Shown here piece after piece: positions 1-12,100 of a stretch of 64,000 bases of DNA; within the stretch, counting starts at the first letter, position 1, and every line of letters starts with the position of its first letter. This DNA comes from Gossypium raimondii (lineage: Eukaryota; Streptophyta; Magnoliopsida; Malvales; Malvaceae), in NCBI RefSeq assembly GCF_025698545.1, contig NC_068566.1, positions 5,377,362 through 5,441,361 on the forward strand, in the 5' to 3' direction. The notes beneath the pieces were generated by a model, which saw only the letters and a list, made by a program, of their open reading frames with translations, was not told where the DNA came from and ran no database searches. The translations under genes were made by a program, and so were the position numbers.

Positions 1-1175
1 CTCACTCTCGACTTCAATGACATGTCAAGGTCTTTAAACGGCTTCTCATCACAAGTCAAGTGATTGGTGCAACCACTATCAACTAACCATCTGTCACACA
101 GAGTACTTGACTAGAAACAAGAGGCAATAAACAATTGGTCCTCTTCTTCTTTAACTACAAAATGTGCTCCACCTTGTTGTTAATTTCTTGTTTCCTTGCA
201 GAACCTCTCAATGTGCCCCATCAAGTTACACTTTTTACATTTCACATTTGGCCTTCTCCAACACCTGAAATTGGGACGGTTCTACTGGCTATAGTACTTA
301 CATAAAGAGTACATGTTGGAATTTCCAACACCACTACCTTTTGCAGTAGCTTCTGAACCACTACTGCTACCACTCTTTTTTCCTTTCCACTTCTTGTCCT
401 TTCCTCCTTCACTCTGCTACATCTTAGTCTTTAATGCTCCTTTTATGCTTCCTCCATGCCTCATTAGCCTCCTATGCTCTTGTGCTTGTAAAGCACTGAT
501 CAACTTCACTACTTTCAGCTAAGTCAAGTCCTTGGTGTTCTCCAAAGAAGCAATTTTTGCTTCATACTTCTCAGGCACAGAACTAATATTTTCTGCACCA
601 ATATACCACCAGAGAGATCAGTCTTGAGAATCCTTACCTTGTTAGCAATCTCTATAAGCTTGTTTAAGTAATCTTTGATTGATTCAGACTCCTTCATCCT
701 CAGCCTCTCGAATTCTTTGATCAAGTTCAACACCTTCATGCTTTTGATCTTCTTATCTCCTTGATACTCAGTCTTAAGGTAGTTCTATATCTCCTTTGCT
801 GATCCAAAAACCATAATTTTATTGAATATGGCTGGTGGAACAGTAGCATAAAGGCAAGCCATTGCCATTGCCTTCCTGATGATTCTCTCATTGTGTAGTT
901 TGATCTGGTTAACAGTTGGATTGTTGGGAAGTAGAGCCACCTCATAGTTTTGCTCGACAACTTCCCAATAATCATAACCCTTCATGTATGCTTGCATTCT
1001 TATAGCCCATGCTTTGTAGCTTTCCATCAAACACATGTGGGGATAAGACAAACAGGTAGCTTGATCCTAATTCCATTTTTCAACTCCTCACAAGTGTATT
1101 TCTCAAATTTTCTCTCAAAATTCTCACAGGGCTTCTCTTGTAGATCCCTCAAGAAAAATGACTTTTGATACCAAT
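1..1175 (-). pseudogene. Ty1/copia gag-protease remnant, continues off the left edge
   Basis: Read on the minus strand, about 1051-524 encodes a UBN2/DUF4219-type copia gag, with segments such as SYKAWAIRMQAYMKGYDYW and LIKEFERLRMKESESIKDYL. About 240-190 gives a CCHC zinc knuckle ([14 protein letters not shown]), and about 110-1 gives the copia aspartic protease start WLVDSGCTNHLT. The order gag, knuckle, protease is that of the 5' half of a copia polyprotein, so integrase and reverse transcriptase would lie left of the window. The gag is split over several frames with stop codons around 200-530, so it is non-functional. The family assignment is from motif recognition; the lineage within copia is not resolved. 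Confidence 0.82.
1163..1174 (-). other. Degenerate tRNA-Met-type primer binding site
   Basis: The minus strand reads TTGGTATCAAAAG here. It matches the first bases of the usual copia primer binding site (TGGTATCAGAGC) and lies just upstream of the gag remnant. Confidence 0.55.
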
Positions 1176-1177
1176 AT

Positions 1178-1375
1178 TGTTTCAATAGAGAGTTAATTAA
1201 AGTACGAAAACTAAAATGGGGAAGGATAAAAAAAAATTCATTAACCAACTACAATGATTATATACATGACTCAAAAACAAGCTAATAAATTTAGCTTCTT
1301 ACTCCCACTAACAAGCTAACAAACTTAGCTTTCTACTTTCATTAACAAGTTAACAAACTTCCTAGAATCAGGGCT
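1178..1375 (-). repeat. Probable copia 5' LTR remnant
   Basis: This AT-rich segment abuts the primer-binding-site-like sequence. It starts (low coordinate) with TG and contains an imperfect direct repeat of about 40 bp with the core AACAAGCTAA (about 1274-1360). The outer LTR boundary is not clear and no partner LTR is in the window. Confidence 0.4.
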
Positions 1376-1383
1376 TCGACTAA

Positions 1384-1532
1384 GGGCCCTTTTGGATGAG
1401 CGGTGCATTTACCTGTGATTAGTGTAAAAATAGCAATGGCAGTGAGATTAGATATTGTAGTGTACTGTAGCATGAGACAAAAAGAAAATTAAACACACCA
1501 CACTAGAAGTAAACGTCCATCCAAAAAGACCC
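1384..1532. mobile_element. Tourist-like (PIF/Harbinger-type) MITE, 149 bp
   Basis: The left end reads GGGCCCTTTTGGATGAGCGG. The right end, reverse complemented, reads GGGTCTTTTTGGATGGACGT, giving terminal inverted repeats of about 20 bp. Both ends are flanked by TAA (1381-1383 and 1533-1535), the target duplication expected of PIF/Harbinger elements. There is no coding capacity, so it is a non-autonomous element. Confidence 0.75.
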
Positions 1533-1535
1533 TAA

Positions 1536-2090
1536 GACTAACTTAATGACAGAAAAAGGCTTTACAGGTTTTGAGACACTAAGAATAATGTTTATTGTGT
1601 AGAAGATATACCGAATTTTAGGAGATGTATAGAGAAACTCAAGTGGCAAAAGGATAAAATGGAAGATGGTTTGGGAGGGAGAAATATGCATAGAAAAAAA
1701 GTTAAGGGATGACAGCCAGCACTACATGTTTGAATGTTTATAGGCCTTTCTTTATTATTAGTATTTCTTTTTTCAAATTTCAAGCCTTTTGTTTTTAATA
1801 TCAATTTTTAATCTTTTGATTCTAACAATGCTGATGAGTATATTAATTGCTTTTCTTGGTAGGTGGAAATTAGAAAGTGTCGTAGGAATTTAGAAAACCA
1901 AAGAAATTGTCTTATTATTGAGATGGTGAGATATTTAATGAATCCGGTTTTTACATCTTATTTTTTTACACCTTTAATTGGCGGTTTCATCATCGAAAAT
2001 ATTACAATCCAAGTCTATTTCAGTATTTTTTAAATCTAATTTAATCCTTAAAAAATAAACAATTAAAGATAATTACAAATAATATTAATT
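1536..2090. other. AT-rich intergenic DNA
   Basis: No gene, RNA or clear repeat structure is seen. The short open frames on the minus strand (about 1500-1800) are low-complexity and match nothing I recognise. Confidence 0.5.
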
Positions 2091-2094
2091 TTAC

Positions 2095-2260
2095 CGATTG
2101 AGTCTTAACTCAATTGGCATGAATATTGTTATCAATGTAGGAAGATATGGTTCGAGTGTACTGATGCATATTATCCTCTTATTTATAGATTGAGAAAGGG
2201 TTATGGGTAGTTCTTGGTATTGTGTCAAAAAAGAGCAGATATAATCAGAACTTATAATTA
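2095..2260 (+). repeat. tRNA-derived SINE-like fragment
   Basis: About 2100-2155 has a tRNA-like layout: an A-box-like TTAACTCAATTGGC followed some 35 bp later by a B-box-like GGTTCGAGT. A tRNA-unrelated body follows, ending in an AT-rich tail. These are the pol III internal-promoter hallmarks of plant SINEs. No target duplication could be fixed, so the limits are approximate. Confidence 0.5.
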
Positions 2261-3040
2261 GATTGTTAAAAAAACCATTAACTCTTTCCTTAAAAAGAGT
2301 TATTTAATTTATTAATTTAATCCGTTTATTATTTAAAATGAGTAAATAAGAATAATTAAATACAACATCAACTATTTACAGTCATGAAAGCTTAGGTAGT
2401 TGGGAGAAAATATAAATACAATATAAAATATATGAATACATGTCAATCTATGTTTAGGTGTGTTTTGTAATTGAAAATTTAAGTATTGAATTTATATTAA
2501 AAATATTTAATAAATTAGTAAAATATAAGTATTGAATACAATTATTTTACTTGATAAAGATAAATGCATATTTTAAAAAATGTTTATTCATCAATATTTT
2601 TTTTTGGTTATTCAAAGTATTCATTCTGTAGGCCCATTAATCTTATTAATATAATATTTTATATTATTGTAGATAATTTTGAATAAGAATTTATTAGGAT
2701 AAATTAAATATCTCATTATTTTAACAATAATTTATTTTAATTTTTAATAAAATCAATTTTAACTTAATATTTTTACTTAAAGTAGTCATTATTTATTCAA
2801 CACTTATTTGTTGAAATTTTTATATTAAACACAAAAGATTTAAAATATTCTATATTAAAATATTTTTCAATTAATGAAATAAAAGTAAAGATAAATCCAA
2901 TATTTTTCATATTGAACTGAAAATCAAACCGATTAAACCTCTGGTCACCGGTTCAATCGATCGGCTTAATTATAAAAATTAATTATATTCCTTTTAACTA
3001 ATAATCTAGTAAATTGAGTGTAATTTTCAAATTAGATTTC
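2261..3040. other. AT-rich intergenic DNA
   Basis: Very AT-rich, with no gene, RNA or repeat boundary that I can support. Confidence 0.5.
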
Positions 3041-3044
3041 AATT

Positions 3045-5285
3045 AGGAGTGAGCATTCGATCGAATCGAATGAAAAAATTTCGAGTTAATCGAGTTGACA
3101 AACCATATTTTATCATCCTATCTCTATTTCAAATTTTCTCGAATCAAGTTGAGTGAGATGGAATTCGAATCGAATATATTTGTTCGAGTTAAATTAAAAA
3201 AATGACTTTGGGTCCTTGTAGCCACTACCACCCACTGTAATCAAATTTGTCTATCGTAATTAAATTTGTTATTGACTTTCATATCTCATTATTTATTTAT
3301 TAATATTTTATATACGGGTTAGCTTATTTGCATCAATTATCTTCTTCTTATTATTAGCATGTATTTTGAAATTAAAAAATAGGCTTAAGGGTATAAAAAG
3401 CCCTCCAACTTTTTCAAAAAAAGTAATTAAGCCCCTACTCTTTTTTTTTGCACTCAATTGGGTACTTGAATTTTCAAAATGCATCAAAAAGGCCCTCAAA
3501 CTTTTTCAAAAAAAAAAAAGAGAAGCATTTAAGCCCTTGCTTTTTTTTTTTGGACTCAATTGGGTACTTGAATTTTCAAAATGCATAAAAAAATGCCTCA
3601 AATTAAAAAAAAAACAATTAAGTCCCTACTTTTTTTTTCACTAAATTGGATACTTGAATTGTCAAAATGCATAAAAAAGACCATTTGACCTTTAAAGTTA
3701 ATTGTCCCAAATTTTTCCAGTTAAAGCCACCATGTATCACAACCACGACGTGACATATAGCAAAAAATATAAAAATATAAAAATAAAAATTAATAAAATT
3801 TATAAGAATTATCAAATTTTAGTAAAAATTATAAAAATTGTAAAAAATTATAAAAAGTGTAAAAAAAATTATAAAATATATAGAAATATATAAAATTTTA
3901 TAAAGTCGTAAGAAGATTATAAAAAATATAAAGAAATATAAAATTCGTAAAAAATTATAAAATTTATCATACCAAAATAAGCATATTATAATTTTTTCTA
4001 TAACTTTTATTTATTTTTATTTTTATTATCATTTTTCACCACATGTCACGCTGTGTTGCGACACGTGATGGTTTTAATTGGAAAAAAATTGGAGGTCGTT
4101 AACTTTAACGATCATTGGTTAAAATTAATGGTTAAATGGTTTTTTCGATGCATTTTATAAAATTTGATTTTTAATAAATGTTAAATATTTTTTTTATATT
4201 TTTATTAAAATTTAATGATTTTTATAATTTTTATAACTTTTATTGATTTCTATTTTTTTAATATTTTTTGCCACATGTCACGCTGTGGTTGTGACACGGT
4301 GTGACTTTAACTGAAAAAAATTAGGGGCAGTTAACTTTAAAGGTCAATTGTTAAAGTTAACGGTCAAATGAGCTTTTTGATTTATTTTGACAGTTCAAGT
4401 ACCCAATTAAGTGTAAAATAAAAGCAGGGGCTTAATTGCTTTTTTGAAAAAGTTTGATGGCATTTTTGATGTATTTTAAAAGTTTAAGTACCCAATTGAG
4501 TGCAAAAAAAAAGTAGGGGCTTAACTATTTTTTTCGAAAAAGTTTGAGGGCTTTTTTGATGTATTTTGAAAGTTCAAATGCCTAATTGAGTGCAAAAAAA
4601 GACTTAATTTCTTTTTTTTGAAAAATTTGTTCACCGTAATCAAATTTGTTATTAACTTTCATTCCCTCATAATTTATTTATTAATATTTTATATACGGGT
4701 TAGTTTCTTTGCTTGCTTAGTTGCTTCAATTATTTTCTTATTCTTGTCACCATGTATTTTGAAATTAAAAATATATTAAATGTAAAAATTATGATTTTTA
4801 ATAAAATTTATTTTAAAGATAAAATGTGAAATTGATACCAATAGAAAATTTTAACACGAATATTTTATGGAATAATCAATAATTCAATTTTAATGAAATT
4901 AATAAAGATTCAACATAATTAAACAATTCAATAATACAAATAATACAAAATGTGAAATTTAATTCAATAATATAAATAGTAGATATAAATTTGAAAAAAA
5001 AAATTAAGGTTTAAGGAAAATAAAAATTTCAAGGAAAAATAAAATGACAAGTTTTGGGGGTTCGAGGGAAGTAATTTTTATGGGGAAAGCAAAAGGGTTT
5101 GAAGGGAGAGATTAGAGGGAAGAGAAGTAAGAGGGTTTGATTTTTGGTTTATTCAAATTTAAAAATTTAATTCGATTCGAATTTAAAATTTGAAAAAAAA
5201 TTTCGAGTTGATTTAATTAATTCGATTCAATAAATCAAAATTTAAATTTTATTAGTCGAATCAATTTTGCTCATCCATAATCTTA
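3045..5285. repeat. Large non-autonomous inverted-repeat element (outer)
   Basis: The left edge (GAGTGAGCATTCGATCGAAT, then TTTCGAGTTAATCGAGTTGA) and the right edge (about 5155-5280, ending TTTTGCTCATCC) are imperfect inverted repeats rich in TTCGA/TCGAA. Such TTCGA-rich termini opening with GTGAGC are common in dicot genomes. No transposase frame is present. A second inverted-repeat element is nested inside. Confidence 0.5.
3370..4625. repeat. Nested palindromic element with three-fold repeated arms
   Basis: The left arm has three tandem copies, about 100 bp each (3370-3690), of a unit containing CTCAATTGGGTACTTGAATT. The right arm (4330-4625) has three copies in inverse orientation, with ACCCAATTGAGTGCAAA. 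Inner arms around 3700-3760 and 4030-4340 share CCACATGTCACGCTGTG-like sequence, also inverted. A transcript through it would fold into a long hairpin. No protein is encoded; lysine-rich frames here are shadows of A-runs. Confidence 0.6.
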
Positions 5286-5394
5286 GTTGTTGAAGTACTT
5301 TTATTAGAGTCCTTTATTGCTTTTAGATAGCTTTTTAGTATTTTAAAATCAAGACTACTGTAAATACTTTTTGTTTTTCAAGTTAAATATTTGT

Positions 5395-5735
5395 AATTTT
5401 CAAAAATTAAGAATTTAGTTTTTATACTTGTATTTTAATAATATAGTCTATTTTATTTTTAAAATTCAAGTTTAATTGTTAACACACAATTATTTGCTTT
5501 TTGTTAAATTTATTGTTGTGATATTTTGAAATAAAAACCTACTACTTAGTAGTCATATAATTAAAAAGCGATGTTGTAATTAAAATTTTAACAAAAAATT
5601 TAACAATATTAACAATTGGACCTGAATTTTGAAATATGAAAAGTAAAAGAACTAAATTCTAAAAGATAAAAATATAGAAACTAAATTCCTAATTTTTAAA
5701 AGTATGGGGATTATAGGCATATTTTAACCTATTTT
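5395..5735. repeat. Short inverted-repeat (MITE-like) element, copy 1
   Basis: The left arm (AATTTAGTTTTTATACTTG, then TTCAAGTTTAATTGTTAACA) is echoed inverted on the right (TTAACAATTGGACCTGAATTT, then ATAGAAACTAAATTC). A related copy lies at 51180-51460. It is non-coding; ends are approximate. Confidence 0.5.
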
Positions 5736-6829
5736 AAAATCTTTGCTGCAGTAGAAACAAAACCATGAGCTTATACGTGGTTGACATGCAGCAGCACCTC
5801 AAACAAGTAATTTAAAATTTTATGCTTAAATAATTCTAGTGAATAGAAAATACTTAAAATTTTCCTTCTTTTTTTTTTTTTTTTTAATTTGTATGTGTTG
5901 ATTTTGAGATAACTTTTAGAATAATTTAAAAGTTTTATTCAATATATTTTGGTTCTTAAGATAACCTTTTAAAGTAATTTAAAATATAATTAATAAAAAG
6001 AAAAAATATCAAAAATTAAGAGAGATATACGAGTGAAAATTTTCTAATAAAATAAAACTGGTATTACTCCAAAATTTCGGTTTCTAAAAAGAAAAAAAGT
6101 ATTCAGAGACAAAGCATGAATAGTGAAATTTTAGTAAAAATTAAATTGAAAATTTGTGAAAGATATATTAAAAGTGTAAATTTATTATTTTAGAAAAATG
6201 GGCAAAATTTTAATAAATATTTTTTATGAATGTGATATGTATTGATATGTGGAGTCATGGAAAATTTAGATAGAGATTAAATTGAATAAAGTAGAAACGT
6301 ACACGGACTAAATTGCAATTTTCCCATTTTTTGGAGGAGGGACCTAAATGTAATTTTTTATATTTAATTGATATTTAGAGACATAATGATGGGATTAAAA
6401 TCCCATAGCTGATGAGGTGGAAAGTTTGTGGGAATTTATGGAAATTAAAGTTGAAAAGTGTTGAAATTTGATTGGATAATGGAATAAATGGACTAAACTG
6501 AAAAAAAAGGAAAAACAAGGGGGGAGAAAAGCAAGAAAAGGAAAAAGAAAAAGAGAGAAAAAATAAAATCTCCCATGCACTTTTCTTGAGTTTTTTTTCT
6601 TCTTAAAACCACAGTTTAATTTCATATCCTAGAGCGCTATAGAAATATTTTTAATCATGAAAACAACTTAGATGAAGGTGAAAGTGAAGTGATGATATGT
6701 GCTAAAAGAAATACATTTTAACCTCATTCTTAATGCATTTTTGGGTGATTATTCGATGTTAATTGTGAATTTTATACTTCTAATCATTTAAATGCTTAAT
6801 AGCGTACTTGAGAGCAATCTGAGTGAAAA
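5736..6829. other. AT-rich DNA, possibly the outer part of an LTR
   Basis: No gene is recognised. The 6240-6600 stretch (phrases like GGACTAAATTGCAATTTTCCC and long purine runs) resembles LTR sequence of large Ty3 elements and may belong to the LTR-like segment that follows, but I cannot define a start. Confidence 0.35.
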
Positions 6830-7933
6830 CCAGAGCATAAGAACAAGCTGCAGGAGCCACACAAGCTGAAACATTTCATATGGGCATACCACACAACCGT
6901 GTGACCCACACAAGCGTGTGGTAGGCCGTGCCAATTTCACGGAATTGCATATTGAATAGCAGAAAATCACGATTTTTAAATTTTTCGGGCATTCCAAGAT
7001 GTATATATGACAAAAATAAGAAGATATGAGTAAGTCGTCAGAAAATTTTAAGAAAATAACTCGAAAAACACCATTGAAGTCGACTTGGAAGCAAATTTCT
7101 TTCAAGATTAAAGATTCCCAATTGATTTCTTAGGAAGTTATCATGAGTTCCTTTATTTCTTCCGATTATACTGTATATGAGGTGTTGTTATTTTCAAGCA
7201 TGAATTAATTTTTTAAATACCTAGGGAGATGAACCCTATGATGGATTCTGTCGTTTGATTTTTATTTTACGCAATAAATTTTAGTTTCTTGTTCTTAATT
7301 ATGTGTATTTAATTCTTGGTTTGATATTTTTTGATTATTAATTTGTGTTTGATGTGCTTAAATTGGTAGTTAAATAGACCTTTTTTGAGAGTAGATCTTA
7401 CATAGTTGAGTGGAGTTGCATGCAATCCTAGAAGTAGGACGACATAAATCTACTGAATTAGAGTCTAATCTAATAGGAGAATTCATAGCACGAGTTAATG
7501 CAACAATAAGGGTTTTAATTAGAAAGAAATTTTAATTAATTAATCTATAGAATCAGTTGTTTTTATGGTAGAAAGGGATATTAACATAATTTAAGGATTT
7601 CTACGAATCAATGTGCTAAGTAAAGAAATTGCGTAATTTAGATTGGTAGTGACCGGTGAAATCTAGGTGGATTCTTCCCTAGGTATTGTTTCACTTCTTG
7701 GTTATTATTCGATTATTTTCGTGATTTATTCTTTGTTGTGTTCGTTAGTTAATAAAATTAGTTAATTTTAGTTTTAATCAATCATTTGAATTATTCAGTT
7801 AAATAATAGAAATACAGTAATTACTAGTACTTTTAATCTTCGTGGGACCTATATCTTTATTTACCGTAACTATACTATTAATTGATAAGTGCACTTAACT
7901 TAGTTAAATTTTAGTTAATTTTGTGACACATCA
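6830..7933 (+). repeat. Degenerate LTR of an Athila/Tat-like Ty3 element
   Basis: This segment precedes a primer-binding-site-like sequence and a gag remnant in the same orientation. Around 6890-6930 it has the repeated CACACAA/CGTGTG motif seen in LTRs of such elements. The right boundary is set by the primer site; the left boundary is uncertain. Confidence 0.45.
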
Positions 7934-7939
7934 AGTATT

Positions 7940-7957
7940 TGGCTTCATTATCGAGGA
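7940..7957 (+). other. Degenerate primer binding site of the Athila/Tat-like element
   Basis: TTGGCTTCATTATCGAGGA resembles the TTGGCGCCGTTGTCGGGGA-type sequence usual just after the 5' LTR of Athila/Tat elements. The differences are mostly G to A and C to T changes. Confidence 0.5.
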
Positions 7958-8227
7958 TTAAAATATTAGGAAAATTTTATTTTATTATTTTAGAAATTTT
8001 TATTTTAATTTCAATATTTTTGTTTTAAATTTAATTGTTAACTTCTAATTTTTCTTTTGTTTGATTCTTACAGGATCTTTTGGCTTATTACTAGAGGCAA
8101 CCCATTGGAACTATTAGTTTTTGATAGTGAGATAAAAAAAATTGCTTGTAAAATTCGAACAAAGGTTAGGAAACAAGTTAAGGTCAACAGATTTTAATAG
8201 ACGATCAAGAGCAAAAAAAATATTACT

Positions 8228-8640
8228 GTGGAGATGGATAATAATCCTGGTAATCAACAACTTCCTCTATGTCATGTTTCTTGGACTATGTGTGACTATA
8301 CTAAACCTACTCTGATTGAAGCTGAATCGAGTATTGTCAGATCGACTATTGCAGTAAAAATTTTTAAGATTAAGCTGAACACAATTCAGATGGTGCAACA
8401 ATATATTCAATTTGATGGGTTGCAAGATAAAATCCAAATGCTCATTTAGCTAATTTTCTGGAAATCTGCAACACATTTAAGATCAATAATGTTATTGATG
8501 ATGTCATACGGTTACGTTTGTTCCCATTTTCTTTGAGGAATAATGTAAAACAGTGGTTGAATTCACTTTCACGAGATTCCATCACTACTTAGGTTCAGAT
8601 GACTGAAATATTTCTGTTGAAATATATAATCTTGGTATTA
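8228..8640 (+). pseudogene. Athila/Tat-like Ty3 gag remnant
   Basis: The frame from 8228 reads MEMDNNPGNQQLPLCHVSW and goes on in gag style; after a frame change it gives LANFLEICNTFKINNVIDD, then RLRLFPFSLRNN and KQWLNSLSRDSITT, the core of the retrotransposon gag family (positions about 8450-8600). A stop (TAG at about 8590, where tryptophan is expected) and a frameshift near 8445 break it. It ends abruptly near 8640; protease, RT and integrase are absent, so the element is truncated. It lies about 270 bp after the primer-binding-site-like sequence, as expected for gag. Confidence 0.72.
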
Positions 8641-9175
8641 GTTTGTATTAATTACTCTATATAGTATGTATATATAATAGAATTCTTAAAAAAAATCAAT
8701 AAATGGTTGGAAAGAGTACAATAGAGTTTTTCCTCAAACATTTGGACCAATTTCAAATTTTGGGATTTTTAATTTTTATTGTCGGAAGGTTTTTACCTAA
8801 ATTCTACCATTGAACTGAATTGGAAGAAGACACTTGTAATTATAGAAAAATACACCTAAAAATCAATAAGTGTGTTCCATACTTGGAAATTTTAAATGCT
8901 GCGGGGGGATCCACTTCCAGCAGCATGTATGCTTCAATGAAATCTGTTTATTTACTAGAAACAGACTCTCTGTGTAAAAAGACAAAAAACTCTGATGATT
9001 TACTCGTAATCATGGTTTGGTTTTGTTTTTCCCTTTCCCCCTATGTTGTATTAGGAAGCTGCTTTACATCAATAGATGTATGCAATGTATGTATGTATGT
9101 ATTTTAGAGGAAAACAAATACAAGTGAAAAACTTAATGATCTATAAATCAAAATAAACAAATTGAAGGTTTTCAG
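8641..9175. other. Gap holding the 3' flank of the minus-strand 5-phosphatase gene
   Basis: No gene is recognised. The part near 9175 is probably the 3' UTR of the adjoining minus-strand gene. A short ATGT microsatellite lies at about 9085-9104. The 95-residue plus-strand frame starting at 8820 has no recognisable features. Confidence 0.45.
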
Positions 9176-12100
9176 TTAGTAATCATAGAAACTATGCCTT
9201 CGAGGTATACATGCGTCGTACTCGAATCTCCTGACACCACAGGAATAACCTTTCCTGAATCTGGTATCGTGTTTCCTTTTTACTTGTACCTCGACAGAGA
9301 AGAGAGAAGAAACAGGTCTGTGATCAGAAAATCTTGTTTCTCCACGAATATAAGATAATTGATCGATGCCAGAACCTCGCCATAGTATCCTATCACACCT
9401 GAAGAAACATATCAAGTTTATCCAAGGAATCCATGTATTTCCATTCAGCATTGTGATGTAAGAAGATGAAAATACCATGCAGGCGTTCGGCGTTTCTTCT
9501 TGGATTTGCCATTTTCTCCGGCGTATGAGTCCGAATTTTGTGAATACTTGTAAGTAGGAGCAAAGAGTATCCGTCCCTCTTTGAAACCATCGAATACTCT
9601 CCCAGCTTCTCTCTCCATATTTAACTGCACTTAATGGAAAAGAACCGGTCAGTGGAGTTAACATCTTGAAAGTCGAAAGGAACTTAACTGTTCACTATTA
9701 TAATCCAGACATCATTTTCAAGGAAGCTAACATCTTGACAATGACTGGCCGACTTTTTGACTTTTTGTAGTTTCTTAAAGCAAAAGCAACTTGTTATTGA
9801 CCTTTGCTCATGTTCATGCAAAGGGCTGACATTGTTATCTCAATTTTGTATGCAAATTTCTGATATTACTGTCTGTTGGTCTTTAGAAGTAGAAAGTGAT
9901 AAACCTGATCTTTCTCCAGAAGGGTGTCCCAGTTATTATCCTCCAACAGGCTCTTGGTTGTTTCATAGCTTAACGCTACCCGATAATTCAAATCCCCGAG
10001 CCATATTACTCGGCTGCAATATTCACAATTTCTAAATCAATGACATAGCAACATTTTCTTTTAAATTAAAAGGGTCAATGTTTTGTAGAAATGGTTATAT
10101 CAAAGCAAACATACTCATGCTCAATAATTTTCTCTGGGGCTAAATGATTCGGAGTTTTGCAAATGATGGGAAACTGTATGCCTTTGAGGATCTCAGAAAC
10201 ATCAGCATTCCTCTTGATCTCATCGCCTTCTTTCTCACCGGAAGCTAAGTGACTGCATACGAAGCAAAAGCTCGTTTGGTGCAACGATATGCTTACCGCT
10301 ATACATCCCTGCAAAACTGTGGTATTAACTCTCAAAACAAAATATTGCCAATCAGGTTTCCTGAAATGCAATCATTGGTTAAAGCAACATTAATATGCTA
10401 ACCTTGTTACCAAGGCGTTTCATTATTCCTCTTCCTACAGAGCATACTCTGACATGAGCAATATACGGCACCAACTCCTTTCTAGCCCACACCGATAGGA
10501 ACAGTCCAACCATCTGTTTGCTCGCTATAAGGCGGTAATTCATCTCCTCAATTGAACAAAGTGGGAACATATCAGAGAGCGAAACCAACTCACCGATATT
10601 ATATCTCGAACCAAGGTCTAGTTCATTTGCTAAATCTTGAACCGTATTTTTCCTTCGATTCTCCCCACTTGTGGAATCAGCAGGACAGTTGCAAGTCTTG
10701 AGAAGGCTACTCCCAGCCCTGAAATTCTTATTCAGGACTTTGAGCACAGGTTTGTCGAAAATATGAGCGTTGGTCGGAGATTTCGACTCCTTGGAGACAT
10801 TAGTATTGGAGTTTTTCAAATCATTGCCAGAGTCCGGAGTCGAATTAATAGAACTGAGATGTGGCTTGTTAAGTGCTTGGTTTATAAGGGCCAACCATTT
10901 TGCAGCAGGCTCATTGTCTTCACTTACTAGAATGTTTCCAGCATTGAGTGGAACAATTTCCTGAAACCTGGGAAATCAATATTCTAAGTAAAACATGCTT
11001 CAAAACAACTCATTACAGAAGCCAGAAAGCTACATGAATCTGGAAACAAAGTCGAAAAAACTCATGACGAGTTAACACTTTCGTTCTTATCATCTTGCTA
11101 AAGCTATCTCCAGGTTAATTGAGCTTTAAGCTATCGTGTTCGTGTGATAGTAAACAATGCTTAAACAGACCAGAAACTTAAGAATAAAAAGAACACAATC
11201 CTGAGTCAACCATACCCACAAACATATATATCTGCAGAGTGTTCCATTAGCAAGAAATCTTCCAAGTTCATGTCACTGTTGGGTGTCCTCCCTCCCACAT
11301 TCCAGGTTGCAACAAATATCCTGCAAGCTCAACAATGACATTTTCCTGCTGTAAGAAATAACATAGGCCTCATCAGATGCACAAAAACAACTTCAAACCA
11401 CAACACGGAATCCATACCGAAAATCTCGAATTTCAGTCATTGATGCCATGGAACACTCGAAATTCGAGAGATTCAGCCCTTCGAGCAGCCCACCACTTTC
11501 CTTTCTTTCTGAGAGTAGACAAGAATTAGCAACATGATGTTCACTTTTTTTGTTTTCACTCTCCCAATTCTAGATTCTAATACCAACAAATTTGTCAATG
11601 ATAAAGGCCATGAGGTCAACATCAGAACTGAAACTTACACTGATTCATTTAGATATCCCCACATGTAAGTAACTAATATCTGGCTTATAAATCAAACATT
11701 TTCCTGTTAGGTAAGCTACCAAAATTTTACACTTGATAAGAACAACTTAAGTCTCTTTTGATGATGGGATACCTTGCTTTATACATATAATAAATGAAAG
11801 TTGTCATGCACTATTATTATTTTCATTATCTATGTTGTTTATATTGCTTGGACTTCTTTATTTCTCTTAATGTACTCATGTACGACACATTTTCAAACAA
11901 TATAACCTTCACAAACTCTCCAAATACATGAAAAGAAAAAAGCATAAAACCAAATGAATTTACCCACGCTAATCACACAAACACGTATATATCAACATTT
12001 TCATAACCACATCCTGAAAGGAAAATAGGGTTCATTGCACCTAATACACTAACCATACCCATGAAACTCCTCCTTATGTAAGAAGAGGCTTCTAAAAAGT

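Noticed and set aside
3366..3893. Lysine-rich open frames on both strands
   Set aside because: Artefacts of A/T runs within the palindromic repeat; no conserved motif.
6788..7105. 105-codon minus-strand frame with cysteine-rich and hydrophobic parts
   Set aside because: Lies within the LTR-like repeat and has no recognised family.
8820..9107. 95-codon plus-strand frame with a hydrophobic C-terminus
   Set aside because: No start context, homology or codon pattern supports it; it lies in the 3' flank of the opposite-strand gene.
9445..9630. Overlapping frames at 9393-9590 and 9445-9630 as separate small genes
   Set aside because: They are intron read-through or alternate frames of exon 9 of the 5-phosphatase.
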